Below are positions 28,532 to 38,334 of a DNA stretch of 64,000 nt, piece by piece. A model generated the notes under the pieces. It saw only the letters and a list, made by a program, of their open reading frames with translations, did not search any database and had not been told where the DNA came from. The DNA is from Bacillota bacterium (GTDB taxonomy: Bacteria > Bacillota > Sulfobacillia > Sulfobacillales > Sulfobacillaceae). The stretch spans positions 1-64,000 of the forward strand of contig JAKADO010000005.1 of the NCBI GenBank assembly GCA_021820485.1, given 5' to 3'. The translations under genes and the position numbers were made by a program. Each line of letters starts with the position of its first letter. Positions within the stretch are counted from its first letter, which is position 1.

Positions 28532-28951
28532 ATGTTCATCGAGCCACGGAACGAAATGCCGTCCATTGAAGGAACCGGTGGGCATCCGATCCGCATTATG
28601 CGTTCGACCCTCGTTGAGGGTGCGTTCAAGTGTACCCTGTCTCAATGCATTCACTACGACAACTGCAGCGAAATTGTCCTCACGTGGGAACTGTTGAATC
28701 CGGACCCCGCCACGTTTTTAGCCCACACGGTGACCGTCCCTAGGATTCCAGGCTATCGATTGTGGCCAATGGACGGAAAAGCAGGCCAACATGTTGAAGA
28801 GAATCACTATTTAGTCAGCCCGCGACTGCCGGACAACGGATTGGACGACCTCGTCATCGACGTCTCCGCTTTCGGTATGGGAGGCTACAAGCTGTTTGAG
28901 CTTCGGAACTTAACCATGGTTAATCTGCCGCAGACGGAGTTTAGGCTGTAA
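28532..28951 (+). CDS. Hypothetical protein
   Basis: AAGGAGG SD, 139 aa coding-like ORF; no recognised family. Confidence 0.6.
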   Translation: MFIEPRNEMPSIEGTGGHPIRIMRSTLVEGAFKCTLSQCIHYDNCSEIVLTWELLNPDPATFLAHTVTVPRIPGYRLWPMDGKAGQHVEENHYLVSPRLPDNGLDDLVIDVSAFGMGGYKLFELRNLTMVNLPQTEFRL

Positions 28952-29038
28952 AGTTTCCATGTCGTGGTGGTCTCCGGGCGACATGCGCCATCCAAAACGC
29001 AGAAAGCGGCAAGAAAAGTTGTGGAAACGGTTAGCAAT

Positions 29039-29059
29039 TTGACAATGATTATGATTCCG
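29039..29059. promoter_or_regulatory. Fur-box-like sequence upstream of MFS gene
   Basis: GACAATGATTATGATTCCG resembles GATAATGATTATCATTATC. Confidence 0.3.
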
Positions 29060-29169
29060 TCATCATGAAAGGCATGGGAACCTCCTGCAAAGTCATTCAG
29101 TAACCCGGCCGGGTCGAACACGGGTCATGCTTTCTTGACGGGGGATCGCAGAATGGGAGGAGCAACGTC

Positions 29170-30399
29170 GTGCATCGCTCAGCAAGTGGCTGGAGACTCA
29201 CCCTGGTTCTGTTTTTCGTCACCTCCGTCATCGAATCCTATGGCTACAGCCACGTTCTCGCCTTTTTGCCGGTGTACTTGCAGGGCATGCGGGTTCAGCA
29301 CGCCAGCACTTGGGTCGGTGTTCTGAGTGCTCTGACCTTTATTGTGGGACTTCCGCTTGTGCCCATGTGGGGCGTTTGGGCGAACCGGCATGGCGGCAAG
29401 GCGGTTATTATTCGCAGTGCCTTCGTGGAGGCGGTGGTATTCGCTCTCTTGGGCTTCAGCCATCGACTGGCCGGTGTGGTGGTCGCCATGTCGTTGGTAG
29501 GATTTCAGTTGGGGAACACCGGCATCATGCTGTCCTCGCTGAGGCGATTGGTGCCCGACAATCGGGTGGGGTCGGCGATATCCATGTTCAGCGTAGCTTC
29601 GCCGATAGGCATGGCGCTTGGTCCCCTGGTGGGAGGATGGCTGGTCCATGGTGGCTCCTTTACGTTGCACGACTTATATTATGTCGATGCCGTCCTATCG
29701 GTCATGACCGGCAGCATGCTGCTCCTTTTTTATCGGGAAGCCGATCGACGGCAGGACACATCCTCAGAGCCTGCTTGGCGCACGGCGTGGACTTCGGTGC
29801 GGTTCACCTTCAATCTTCCTGTGACCTGGCTTCTCTTTGGAATATATGGACTCTTGATGGTGACCCGGCAAATGGTCAATCCCTACGTTCCTGTGGCGAT
29901 CGAGAAATTTTATCACCATTCCGGCAGCATCACCCTGGCCATTGGCGCGATGGTCGGGTTGGCCGCTTTGGTCGGAGCCCTCATCACCATTATCGCGGGC
30001 CGTCTTGGCGACCGCGTGGGATTTACGAAGGTGCTAACCTGGGCGTTTGCTGTTCTTGTGCCAGCGGCCGCATTGCTGGGCTTTAGCCGCCAGCTGTCTT
30101 CGTTTGGCTTGATTCTAACGGCCTTTAGCGCGGCGGTCAGCATTGGCGGCGCGATGATTTTTGCCCTGTTTTCCACGCGGATTCCTGAATCCCACCGCAA
30201 TACCGCCCTGAATCTGGTGTATTTGCCGATGTACCTGGGCGGCATTGTCGGACCATTGATGGCGTCTGGGCTCATCCGTTTTGGAGTAGCGGGCCCCTTT
30301 GGCGGAGCGGCACTGGCATCCTTGGTCGGATGGTGGGTCATCGTTCGTAAGCTTCGGGAGACAGTCCCCGACGCCGAACTCCACATCACAACCGGTTAG
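29170..30399 (+). CDS. MFS transporter
   Basis: 12-TM pattern; VPMWGVWANRHGGKAVIIRS, GRLGDRVGFTKVLTW. Confidence 0.9.
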   Translation: MHRSASGWRLTLVLFFVTSVIESYGYSHVLAFLPVYLQGMRVQHASTWVGVLSALTFIVGLPLVPMWGVWANRHGGKAVIIRSAFVEAVVFALLGFSHRLAGVVVAMSLVGFQLGNTGIMLSSLRRLVPDNRVGSAISMFSVASPIGMALGPLVGGWLVHGGSFTLHDLYYVDAVLSVMTGSMLLLFYREADRRQDTSSEPAWRTAWTSVRFTFNLPVTWLLFGIYGLLMVTRQMVNPYVPVAIEKFYHHSGSITLAIGAMVGLAALVGALITIIAGRLGDRVGFTKVLTWAFAVLVPAAALLGFSRQLSSFGLILTAFSAAVSIGGAMIFALFSTRIPESHRNTALNLVYLPMYLGGIVGPLMASGLIRFGVAGPFGGAALASLVGWWVIVRKLRETVPDAELHITTG

Positions 30400-30486
30400 G
30401 TTCTGCGCGGGCGCAAGACACCGCCCAGGCTTTGGGATTGGAACCCGATGGGGCATGGGCAAGGGGACTGGAAGCGGTCAGACCCC

Positions 30487-31224
30487 CTATGCCATCGGGG
30501 CGCAGAATTTCTCCGCAGTTGTCACCAAGCCTGTTTGCCGCGAAATGTTGTAGACGACAGCGTCATAACAAAAAGATGGGCTCGATGTGGCCGTGCAATC
30601 CTTGACCAAGACGCAATCGTACCCTAAGTTGGTGGCATCAAGAAAGGTGCTCCACACGCACTGGTCGATATTGACGCCTGTGAAAAACAGGGTCTCAATG
30701 CCGGATGCCCGGAGCGCGGCATCCAGAACCGTTCCCGAGAATCCGCTGAGCCGATACTTGTCGACCCACCAATCCCGGCTGTCATGAGAGACCTTTAATT
30801 CCTCCAACAGGTCTGCCGACCAGGTGTCCTTCAGCAATGCCGGCCCCAAGTTGTCGGGCAAGGGGCTGCCGATGCCCGAATCAGGTTGATGCTTTCCGAA
30901 TGTATACAACACGCTGGGAGGCAAGTTCGCCAAGTCGGGGCGATTGCCCCAATTGACCCAGGCGACCCGTACGTCAAAGACCCTGGCCCCGGCAATCAGC
31001 CGATGAAGACTGGGCACCAAATCGCGAGTGGATGGTCCGCGCCCCAATTTCTCTGATCCGAAAAAGTTCTGCATATCAATGACGATAATGGCGGAGCGTT
31101 GGGGGTTGAATCGCATCCGACGATTGTTCTCGAGATGAATCGTCAAACTGGACGCCGACCCTCGACTGACATCGATGAGGTCGTTGTCGACAACCCAATA
31201 GTTGAGATTGTTCCCGAAGTGCAT
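30487..31224 (-). CDS. Isochorismatase-like cysteine hydrolase
   Basis: RSAIIVIDMQNFFG, RDWWVDKYRLSGFSGTVLDAALRASGIETLFFTGVNIDQCVWSTFLDATNLGYDCVLVKDCTAT. Confidence 0.92.
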   Translation of the reverse strand: MHFGNNLNYWVVDNDLIDVSRGSASSLTIHLENNRRMRFNPQRSAIIVIDMQNFFGSEKLGRGPSTRDLVPSLHRLIAGARVFDVRVAWVNWGNRPDLANLPPSVLYTFGKHQPDSGIGSPLPDNLGPALLKDTWSADLLEELKVSHDSRDWWVDKYRLSGFSGTVLDAALRASGIETLFFTGVNIDQCVWSTFLDATNLGYDCVLVKDCTATSSPSFCYDAVVYNISRQTGLVTTAEKFCAPMA

Positions 31225-31283
31225 GAGATCCTCCTTGCTGTCTGGCGTTGTCTTGCGGCCGTGCGGCCTCTGGACGGAACCCG

Positions 31284-31958
31284 CTAAAGCCCTTGAAGCA
31301 CCATGTGTATCACCTGGGCCATCAACTGTTCGGTCCTTTCGAGAGACGAACCGTTTTGCTTGGTGACCAAAAGATAATCGACCTTGGTGAGAAAGAAATT
31401 GTCGACGAGATTGTCGAGGACCAAAACCGTTAAGCCATGCATCGCTGACCAGAGCGTCAAGGTGAGCATCTCTGCTGACGTGTCGCGGCGAATTTCACCC
31501 GTGGCTTGTGACGCCGAAATCCCCTTCAGCAAAACCTGGAGGGCGGATTCGGCAGCCGCGGTGACCCGTTCGTTGTCGTCATGGCTGTCTCGGTCCGTTT
31601 GACGTAGGTCTGTGCGAAACATGAGGCGGTACGTGGCTCGGTGTTCCAGAGCGAAACGCAAGTAAGCGCCGCCCAAGGCGATGGTGCGCGCCAATGGAGT
31701 CCCTGAGGTTTGCTGGTAGGCTGCGTTCAGCGCCATCTCCAGTTTTTGAAACCCTTCGATGGCCAATGCCGCTATGAGGTCGGCTTTATCGGAGAAATGG
31801 TTATAGGGCGCGCTGTGGCTAACCCCCGCTTTACGCGCCACCTCACGCAGGGTCAAGTCCGGTATGTCGCGCTCGGCAATGAGGTCCAAGGCGGCATCGA
31901 GCAACGCGCGTCTGAGGTCTCCATGATGATAGGGGCGTTTCTCCTGGTTCGTGACGAC
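31284..31958 (-). CDS. TetR family transcriptional regulator
   Basis: RRALLDAALDLIAERDIPDLTLREVARKAGVSHSAPYNHFSDKADLIAALA; GTG start inferred. Confidence 0.9.
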   Translation of the reverse strand, partial: VVTNQEKRPYHHGDLRRALLDAALDLIAERDIPDLTLREVARKAGVSHSAPYNHFSDKADLIAALAIEGFQKLEMALNAAYQQTSGTPLARTIALGGAYLRFALEHRATYRLMFRTDLRQTDRDSHDDNERVTAAAESALQVLLKGISASQATGEIRRDTSAEMLTLTLWSAMHGLTVLVLDNLVDNFFLTKVDYLLVTKQNGSSLERTEQLMAQVIHMVLQGL

Positions 31959-32012
31959 ACCTCTTCTCGATGGTCCCACGGTTCCTGGATAAGGATAGCA
32001 TAAGCCCATATT

Positions 32013-32060
32013 GACACTGTCTATTTTGGCGGCTATCCTAAATCGCATCTTGACAGTGTC
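32013..32060. promoter_or_regulatory. Paired palindromic operator candidates between tetR and MMPL gene
   Basis: GACACTGTC (32013-32021) and GACAGTGTC (32052-32060), centres 39 bp apart, both within TTGACA-like -35 context. Confidence 0.6.
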
Positions 32061-32202
32061 CAGATTGCTGTGACACGCATCCGCGTCATGTTGCCCCACG
32101 GTGAAGGGAAGCCCTGGAAGAGACCCGCTTGCGGGATTGATTGCGAACGATCGCGCCGTCTTTCCCGTTTGACGCTGAGACGAAGGAGATGTAGTTGGTC
32201 GG

Positions 32203-34695
32203 ATGTCCACCCTGTTATATGCGTTGGGCCAGCGCGCCTACAGCAAGCCTTGGCGCTTCATCGTCGGTTGGGTCATCGTTATCGGCCTCCTCGGTATGTT
32301 GTTGGGTGTCAATGGTGTTCGCATCAGCAACAACATGACCATTCAGGGCACGCAGGCCCAGCAGGTTTTGGATACACTGCATCGCGCCATGCCGGCATTG
32401 TCTGGTGGGCAGGGAAGCGTTGTGTTTACAGTGCCGAAAGGTGAGCGATTGACTACCCCCGACCGGCTGGCAGCCATTGTCCGGGCGGTCAATCGCGTCT
32501 ATCATCTGCGCGGCGTGGTCAACCCTGCCAAAGAGAGTGCGGGCGCGGGCTCGGCGCCCTCGGCCCACAGTAGTCCACCACCTGCCGCAAGGGCCTCCGC
32601 CAGTTCCCTGAGTCCGCAGCGTTCGTTGCCCTACGGCCCGTTATTGGACCACGGCGCACCCGTCCCGGGCGTCGTCCTATCGGCAAACGGGCGGGTGGCC
32701 CTGTTCCAGTTTCAGTTCACCGTGCCCAACGCATCGGTGTCGTCATCGCTTCTCAAGACGGTGGTGCGCGAGGTGAAGACGGTTCAGACAGGGACCGGCA
32801 TCAAGGCATTGCCTACCTATTCCCTGCAGCAGCAAGTGCCCCAAGGCGGCTCGACGGATCTGATCGGGTTGGGGGTTGCGGCCGTTGTTCTTTTCATCAC
32901 GCTGGGATCTGTTGTCGCGGCAGGCCTTCCGATCCTCATCGCACTGGTGGGTGTGGGCGTCGGGGTTGGGGGGGCATTGGCGTTTTCGAAATTCTTCCCG
33001 GTGGTCAGCATTACTCCGGTGTTGGCGCTCATGATTGGATTGGCGGTAGGCATTGACTACTCGCTCTTTATTGTCAATCGCCAGAGGCGGCTGATGCTCC
33101 AGCAGGGGTTGAGTGCGCGAGAAGCCGCTGGCCGCGCGGTGGGCACCGCCGGGACCGCCGTCTTTTTCTCCGGCACAACGGTGGTGATAGCCCTGTGCGC
33201 CATGGTCGTCATGGGCATTCAGTTCATGACCGTCATGGCGTTGGTTGCCGCCGCCACGGTGGCGATCACGGTACTCTTGGCGCTCTCGCTGCTGCCGGCA
33301 TTTCTGGGCCTTATCGGCGAGCGGATCAGTCCCCGCAAGGGGCGTGCGCGGGAGGACGTCAACCGACACCGGCTGGCCGATCAATGGGTGAGAGGCGTCA
33401 TCACCTGGCGCTGGCTCGTTATTGTGGGGGTGGTGGTGCTGCTGGGTGCCGCGGCGATCCCGAGCACAAAGATGACGCTCGGATTTCCATCGGGCGCCAC
33501 GGCTAATCTGAATACCTCGTCAAGGCAGAGCTACGACGCGATTTCCTCGGCGTTTGGCCCCGGATTCAACGGCCCCTTGTTGGTGGTCGCCCAAACCCAT
33601 GGCACCAAGATTACCCCGGCCATGCTGGCCCATCTGGCAGAGAGCGTGCAGAAGGTCGGGGATGTGTCCCTGGCGGAGCCCATGGGCATCGACGGGCATG
33701 GTACAATGGCTGTTCTCAGTGTCATACCGAAGTCAGGGCCGAATGCCGCCGCCACGGTCTCCTTGGTCAAACATTTGCGGTCTTCGGGATTCCGCGCCGC
33801 GGCGGGCCATCACCTCTCCCTGGGGGTCACGGGTTTTACGGCCCTCAACATCGACATGTCAGCCAAGCTGGCACAGGTATTCCCCATTTACGTGGGCATT
33901 ATCGTAATCCTGTCGTTTCTCATCTTGTTGTTGGTGTTTCGCTCCATCATGGTCCCGATCAAGGCTACGGTCGGGTTTCTGCTAGGCATTTTGGCGACCT
34001 TCGGCATCTCCACGGCGGTGTTCCAGTGGGGGTGGCTCCATTCGGTCTTCGGCTTTGATACCGGGGGCCCGCTGTTAAGCTTTTTGCCCATTTTGGTGAC
34101 CGGCATCCTCTACGGCTTGGCGATGGACTATGAAATGTTCCTCGTGAGCTCCATGCGCGAGTCTTTCGTGCACGGGCATCGAGGCAAGGCGAGCATCATT
34201 GATGGGTACGACCAGGCCAGCCGCGTCGTGGTGGCGGCCGCGACCATTATGGTATCGGTCTTTTCCGGGTTCATTTTCAGCCCCGATATTGAAATCAAGC
34301 AAATCGGATTCGCCCTCGCGCTCGGCATCCTCATCGACGCCTTCATCGTACGGCTCACATTGGTCCCGGCGGTCATGGCGCTTTTGGGCGACAAGGGTTG
34401 GTGGCTGCCTGGGTGGTTGAATCGCATGCTGCCGAATCTGGATGTCGAGGGGGATGCGTTGGTCGCCGCATTAAGGGCGCGGGACAAGGGCCATGCGGCG
34501 GGCGCGGCGTTGCCGCTCGCTGGCAGGACGCGTGCCTTGATATTGGCGGTAGCGGCGGCTTGGTTGGCTCGGGACGGCGCGCGCGATGGGGCGACCCGTG
34601 AGGAAGAGGAGCGGCTTAGAAAGGCCTTGGCCTTGGTGCGTGCGGCGCTCGCCCAGTCCGACAATGCGCCGGCGTCGGACGCCGCTTGGGAGTAG
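32203..34695 (+). CDS. MMPL/RND-type transporter
   Basis: ALMIGLAVGIDYSLFIVNRQRR, ITVLLALSLLPAFLGLIG, VTGILYGLAMDYEMFLVSSMRE, ALGILIDAFIVRLTLVPAVMALLG. Confidence 0.95.
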   Translation: MSTLLYALGQRAYSKPWRFIVGWVIVIGLLGMLLGVNGVRISNNMTIQGTQAQQVLDTLHRAMPALSGGQGSVVFTVPKGERLTTPDRLAAIVRAVNRVYHLRGVVNPAKESAGAGSAPSAHSSPPPAARASASSLSPQRSLPYGPLLDHGAPVPGVVLSANGRVALFQFQFTVPNASVSSSLLKTVVREVKTVQTGTGIKALPTYSLQQQVPQGGSTDLIGLGVAAVVLFITLGSVVAAGLPILIALVGVGVGVGGALAFSKFFPVVSITPVLALMIGLAVGIDYSLFIVNRQRRLMLQQGLSAREAAGRAVGTAGTAVFFSGTTVVIALCAMVVMGIQFMTVMALVAAATVAITVLLALSLLPAFLGLIGERISPRKGRAREDVNRHRLADQWVRGVITWRWLVIVGVVVLLGAAAIPSTKMTLGFPSGATANLNTSSRQSYDAISSAFGPGFNGPLLVVAQTHGTKITPAMLAHLAESVQKVGDVSLAEPMGIDGHGTMAVLSVIPKSGPNAAATVSLVKHLRSSGFRAAAGHHLSLGVTGFTALNIDMSAKLAQVFPIYVGIIVILSFLILLLVFRSIMVPIKATVGFLLGILATFGISTAVFQWGWLHSVFGFDTGGPLLSFLPILVTGILYGLAMDYEMFLVSSMRESFVHGHRGKASIIDGYDQASRVVVAAATIMVSVFSGFIFSPDIEIKQIGFALALGILIDAFIVRLTLVPAVMALLGDKGWWLPGWLNRMLPNLDVEGDALVAALRARDKGHAAGAALPLAGRTRALILAVAAAWLARDGARDGATREEEERLRKALALVRAALAQSDNAPASDAAWE

Positions 34696-34866
34696 CTTTC
34701 CAGCGACAAGACTGCATATGCGGAAGGAGCATCGTGAGTGCCTCCTGTCCGCCCTTTATCCCCTCGCAGACGCCACCCGGCATGCGTTCCACGGTGTGGC
34801 CGGCTTTTCCATACGGAAGGAAAAACTCGACTTTTCGCGAATAGTCTCCCGGGAGGGAAAATCGCA

Positions 34867-35193
34867 ATGGAGCAAACAAAGACGTTTTATACGTTTTGGC
34901 TCGAGTATCTGCACGAGCATGAGCTTCTCGCCACCCGGCTCTGGCACTTCGTCGGAACGAGCGCTGGCCTCATCTCGATTTTGTTGGCAGTCATCTCCTG
35001 GAATTGGATCTATCTCCTTACAGCACTCATTGTTTCCTATGGATGTTCATGGCTCGGACACTTTGTTGTTGAAAAGAACCACCCCGTCACCTTTCGCCAC
35101 CCCATTTGGTCCCTGCGAGCGGACTTGCTGTTGTTTCGGTTGATGTTGACCCGAGGACTCACGGAGGGCATCACCACCTTCAAAATGCTCTAG
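34867..35193 (+). CDS. DUF962/Mpo1-like membrane protein
   Basis: FYTFWLEYLHEHELLATRLWHFVGTSAG...SYGCSWLGHFVVEKNHPVTFRHPIWSLRADL. Confidence 0.9.
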   Translation: MEQTKTFYTFWLEYLHEHELLATRLWHFVGTSAGLISILLAVISWNWIYLLTALIVSYGCSWLGHFVVEKNHPVTFRHPIWSLRADLLLFRLMLTRGLTEGITTFKML

Positions 35194-35347
35194 GAACTCG
35201 TGATCACTGACCGGGTTTTCGACGATTTTCCGCGCAAGCGCCGTGCTGGTTCATCGGGCCTTCGTGCTCGGGGGCACACGGGATAGTGCACTAGTCTTCC
35301 AGAGACGAAAGGCTGCGGTGTGGGGACACCGCGGCCCTCTGGGAAGT

Positions 35348-36262
35348 TTACGGTTCCGGAGTGGCCATTTCCTTGATGAGCCAGAAGAAGCCGGAGGTAT
35401 GGGAGAGGGGAATCACGCCCTCCTTTTCGAATAGGGGTTTCACCAGACTGCCCATGGTCTCCAGGATGTCCCGCTTGACGGACTCTTGGTGATATTCGAG
35501 CGGAATGCCTGCCCAGCAAAACCCGGATCCATAATACGCAAGATAGGCGGCGATGCTCGGAAAAGAGAGCCCTCCCGGAAATTGCGCCATCTCGGGCGGA
35601 TGGGGAAAGAACCGGGCCCCGTTTTCAAGCGAAAAGCGGTCGCCACGGGCATCCTCCGCATACGGGAGCCCCAAGCGTGACGCGGCTTCGGCGTGCCATT
35701 CCAGCATTTCATGATAGCTGCGGGAACCGTTGGTGGCTGCCACGAGGATGCCGCCAGGACGCAGCACGCTCCAAGCCGATTGTAACGCACGCTCGATGTT
35801 GGGCACGTGGTAGAGCATGTAATGGAGGCCCACCCAATCAAAGCTTTCGGGAGGGTATGGCAGCGCTTCGGCATCGGCGACCTCGGCATGGCCATGAGGA
35901 TCGCCAGACATGCGTTGATTGAGTCGCTCCACCATCGCGGCAGACATGTCGATGGCTTCATAGCGGACGGCGTTGCCTGCATACTGTCGAACCCAGGGGT
36001 ACCAGGCACCGGTGCCGGCGCCGACATCCAGCACTGCCTTAGGGGAAGTGGCGGCTTGCGCTGCGCGAGTGAGCGCCTGAAAGATGTTTTGCTGGTTCAA
36101 TCCATACCGCTCTTGGGCTTGAATGCGGATGGACAGTCCCTCGTCAGTGCCGTACGCTTCGCGCAGGAAATCAGGATCAGAAAACTGGCTCACGAAGGGA
36201 ACCTCCTTTGTGGCTCGGTTGCGACGGAACCGGCTAATGACATGCTGAATCCACTGTAGCAC
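35348..36262 (-). CDS. Class I SAM-dependent methyltransferase
   Basis: VLDVGAGTGAWYPWVRQYAG, AEALPYPPESFDWVGLHYMLYHVPNIERAL. Confidence 0.92.
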   Translation of the reverse strand: MLQWIQHVISRFRRNRATKEVPFVSQFSDPDFLREAYGTDEGLSIRIQAQERYGLNQQNIFQALTRAAQAATSPKAVLDVGAGTGAWYPWVRQYAGNAVRYEAIDMSAAMVERLNQRMSGDPHGHAEVADAEALPYPPESFDWVGLHYMLYHVPNIERALQSAWSVLRPGGILVAATNGSRSYHEMLEWHAEAASRLGLPYAEDARGDRFSLENGARFFPHPPEMAQFPGGLSFPSIAAYLAYYGSGFCWAGIPLEYHQESVKRDILETMGSLVKPLFEKEGVIPLSHTSGFFWLIKEMATPEP

Positions 36263-36388
36263 GAGCGTGGCGAGGCACCGGAACGACGCGCATGCTTTTT
36301 TCTCACAATATTTACTTCCTGCATCTTTTGCTTATGGGAGGAAAATTCAATTTTCGCTCGAATTCATACCCGGAGGGAGTGTGGCGAA

Positions 36389-36832
36389 ATGGCAGTGGAA
36401 ATCTTTACTGACGCATGGGCTCAAGAATGGAAAGACGAACTGAACCGCAGTGAAAAGTACCAGAAAGCCGGGCGGACTTGGGAGTGGCCTTTGGTTCTTC
36501 TTATGGAGGCCGATCCGGACAAGGGTATTGAGGCAGATCGGGCCGTATACGTCGATCTATATCATGGCGAATGCCGGGAGGCTCGAGTGGCTACTGCCGA
36601 GGAGATCGCGCGCGCTTCTTATGTCGTGAAGGCGGACGTCGACACTTGGCGGGACTTGCGGGATGGAAAAATCGAAGCGATTGGCGCCATGTTGCGCGGG
36701 CGCATGTCTTTGGCGCGCGGCAGCATGTTGGTGATGGCGCGGTATGTCGCTGCCGCCAACGAGCTGACGCACGCTGTCGCGCGCATCCACACGGTATTTC
36801 CCGATGAGGGGCTGGAAGGCTCCCGGGAGTAA
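36389..36832 (+). CDS. SCP2-sterol-transfer-like protein (paralog 1)
   Basis: Paralogous to 36852 ORF: (IF/VF)TD.WA..WK(D/N)ELN.S..Y.KA..TWEWP.VL.M.ADPD...RAVYVDLYHG.CR.ARVA...; M..LARGSMLVMARYVAAANEL. Confidence 0.7.
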   Translation: MAVEIFTDAWAQEWKDELNRSEKYQKAGRTWEWPLVLLMEADPDKGIEADRAVYVDLYHGECREARVATAEEIARASYVVKADVDTWRDLRDGKIEAIGAMLRGRMSLARGSMLVMARYVAAANELTHAVARIHTVFPDEGLEGSRE

Positions 36833-36851
36833 AGAAAGCGAGGACGTCATC

Positions 36852-37280
36852 ATGGCCTATGAAGTGTTCACAGATGAATGGGCGGAGGCTTGGAAGAACG
36901 AGCTGAACCAAAGTGCGAGCTACGCCAAGGCGGCACAGACGTGGGAATGGCCGATGGTGCTGGTGATGGACGCTGATCCCGATGAAATGATTCCGGAACA
37001 GCGTGCGGTGTATGTGGACTTATACCACGGCCAATGCCGGTCGGCCCGGGTTGCCGCGCCAGACGACTTGGACACGGCACCCTATGTCATCACAGCCGAT
37101 CCCTACACTTGGCGCGAGGTCATGGAAGGAAACTTGGAAGCCATTGCCGGCATCATGCGCGGTCGATTGGTGCTCACGCGCGGCAACATGGTGGTGTTGG
37201 CGCGCTATGTGGCCGCAGCCACTGAACTTGTCAATGCGGCGGCACGCATCGAGTCCGCGTTTCCTGGGGAGATCTCATGA
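36852..37280 (+). CDS. SCP2-sterol-transfer-like protein (paralog 2)
   Basis: Tandem paralog of upstream ORF; same length and motif order; overlaps next ATG. Confidence 0.7.
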   Translation: MAYEVFTDEWAEAWKNELNQSASYAKAAQTWEWPMVLVMDADPDEMIPEQRAVYVDLYHGQCRSARVAAPDDLDTAPYVITADPYTWREVMEGNLEAIAGIMRGRLVLTRGNMVVLARYVAAATELVNAAARIESAFPGEIS

Positions 37281-38317
37281 AAGCGGTGCAGTATCTCGAT
37301 GTGGAGTCGGTCCGGGTCGGGGAGGTTCCCGATCCGGAGCTGCTGACCGCGGACGACGTGTTGGTGCGGGTCACCGCGTCCGCTATTTGCGGATCTGACC
37401 TGCATTTGTACCGTGGGCACATTCCAGGCATGTCGCCGGGGTCCATCATGGGCCACGAATACGTGGGCACGGTGGCGGCGGTCGGCGATCGGGTTCGGCA
37501 GTTCCAAGTCGGTGATCGCGTCGTGGGCACCTTCCATGTGGCTTGCGGGGCCTGCGCGCAGTGCCGGCTTGGCCAGTACCACCAATGCGCCGGTGGTGGC
37601 GTGCTGGGGTATGGCCTGGCTTTTGGGGACTATCCCGGGACTCAGGCGGAAATGGTGCGTGTGCCGTATGGAGACGTCAACCTGCGCAAAATTCCTGATG
37701 GGCTCGCGGATGAGAAGGCCATCTTTTGTGGGGACATTTTGACCACCGCCTATGGAGCGGTAAGAAATTCCGGCCTTCAACCCGGGGAGCGATGCGCAGT
37801 CATCGGGGCAGGTCCGGTGGGGTTGATGGCCGTGATGGCGGCGCGGGTCATGGGAGCGGCGGAGGTCTACAGCATTGATCGGGACCCGGAGCGGGCCGAA
37901 GCCACTGCGGCGTTCGGTGCCATTCCCATTGCATCCAGCCGCACCAATCCCGTGCGGCGCATCATGCAGGCGACCGATGGGTTGGGAGCCGATGTGGTGA
38001 TTGAGGCGGTCGGAGGCCCCCAGACCTTGGCTCTGGCGTTTCAACTGGTGCGGGGCGGCGGTCGGATTGCGGCGGTGGGAGTGACAGCGGAAACGGAGTG
38101 GAGCTATCCGCTCATGACGGCCTTGACGCGGGACATCACGTTTCGCGTGGGGCTCGCCAATATTCACCGCGACATTGACGCCACGATGAAACTGGTGCAG
38201 GCCGGGCGGCTCGATCCATCGTCGGTGATTAGCCATCGGCTGCCTCTGGAAGGGGCCCCGGAGGGATATCGGCTTTTTCACGAGCAACGCGCCACCAAAG
38301 TGCTGTTGACCATCTAA
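37277..38317 (+). CDS. Zinc-dependent alcohol dehydrogenase (MDR)
   Basis: AICGSDLHLYRGHIPGMSPGSIMGHEYVGTV, CGACAQCRLGQYHQC, CAVIGAGPVGLMAVMAA. Confidence 0.95.
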   Translation: MKAVQYLDVESVRVGEVPDPELLTADDVLVRVTASAICGSDLHLYRGHIPGMSPGSIMGHEYVGTVAAVGDRVRQFQVGDRVVGTFHVACGACAQCRLGQYHQCAGGGVLGYGLAFGDYPGTQAEMVRVPYGDVNLRKIPDGLADEKAIFCGDILTTAYGAVRNSGLQPGERCAVIGAGPVGLMAVMAARVMGAAEVYSIDRDPERAEATAAFGAIPIASSRTNPVRRIMQATDGLGADVVIEAVGGPQTLALAFQLVRGGGRIAAVGVTAETEWSYPLMTALTRDITFRVGLANIHRDIDATMKLVQAGRLDPSSVISHRLPLEGAPEGYRLFHEQRATKVLLTI

Positions 38318-38334
38318 TGGAGGGACGTGAAGAA

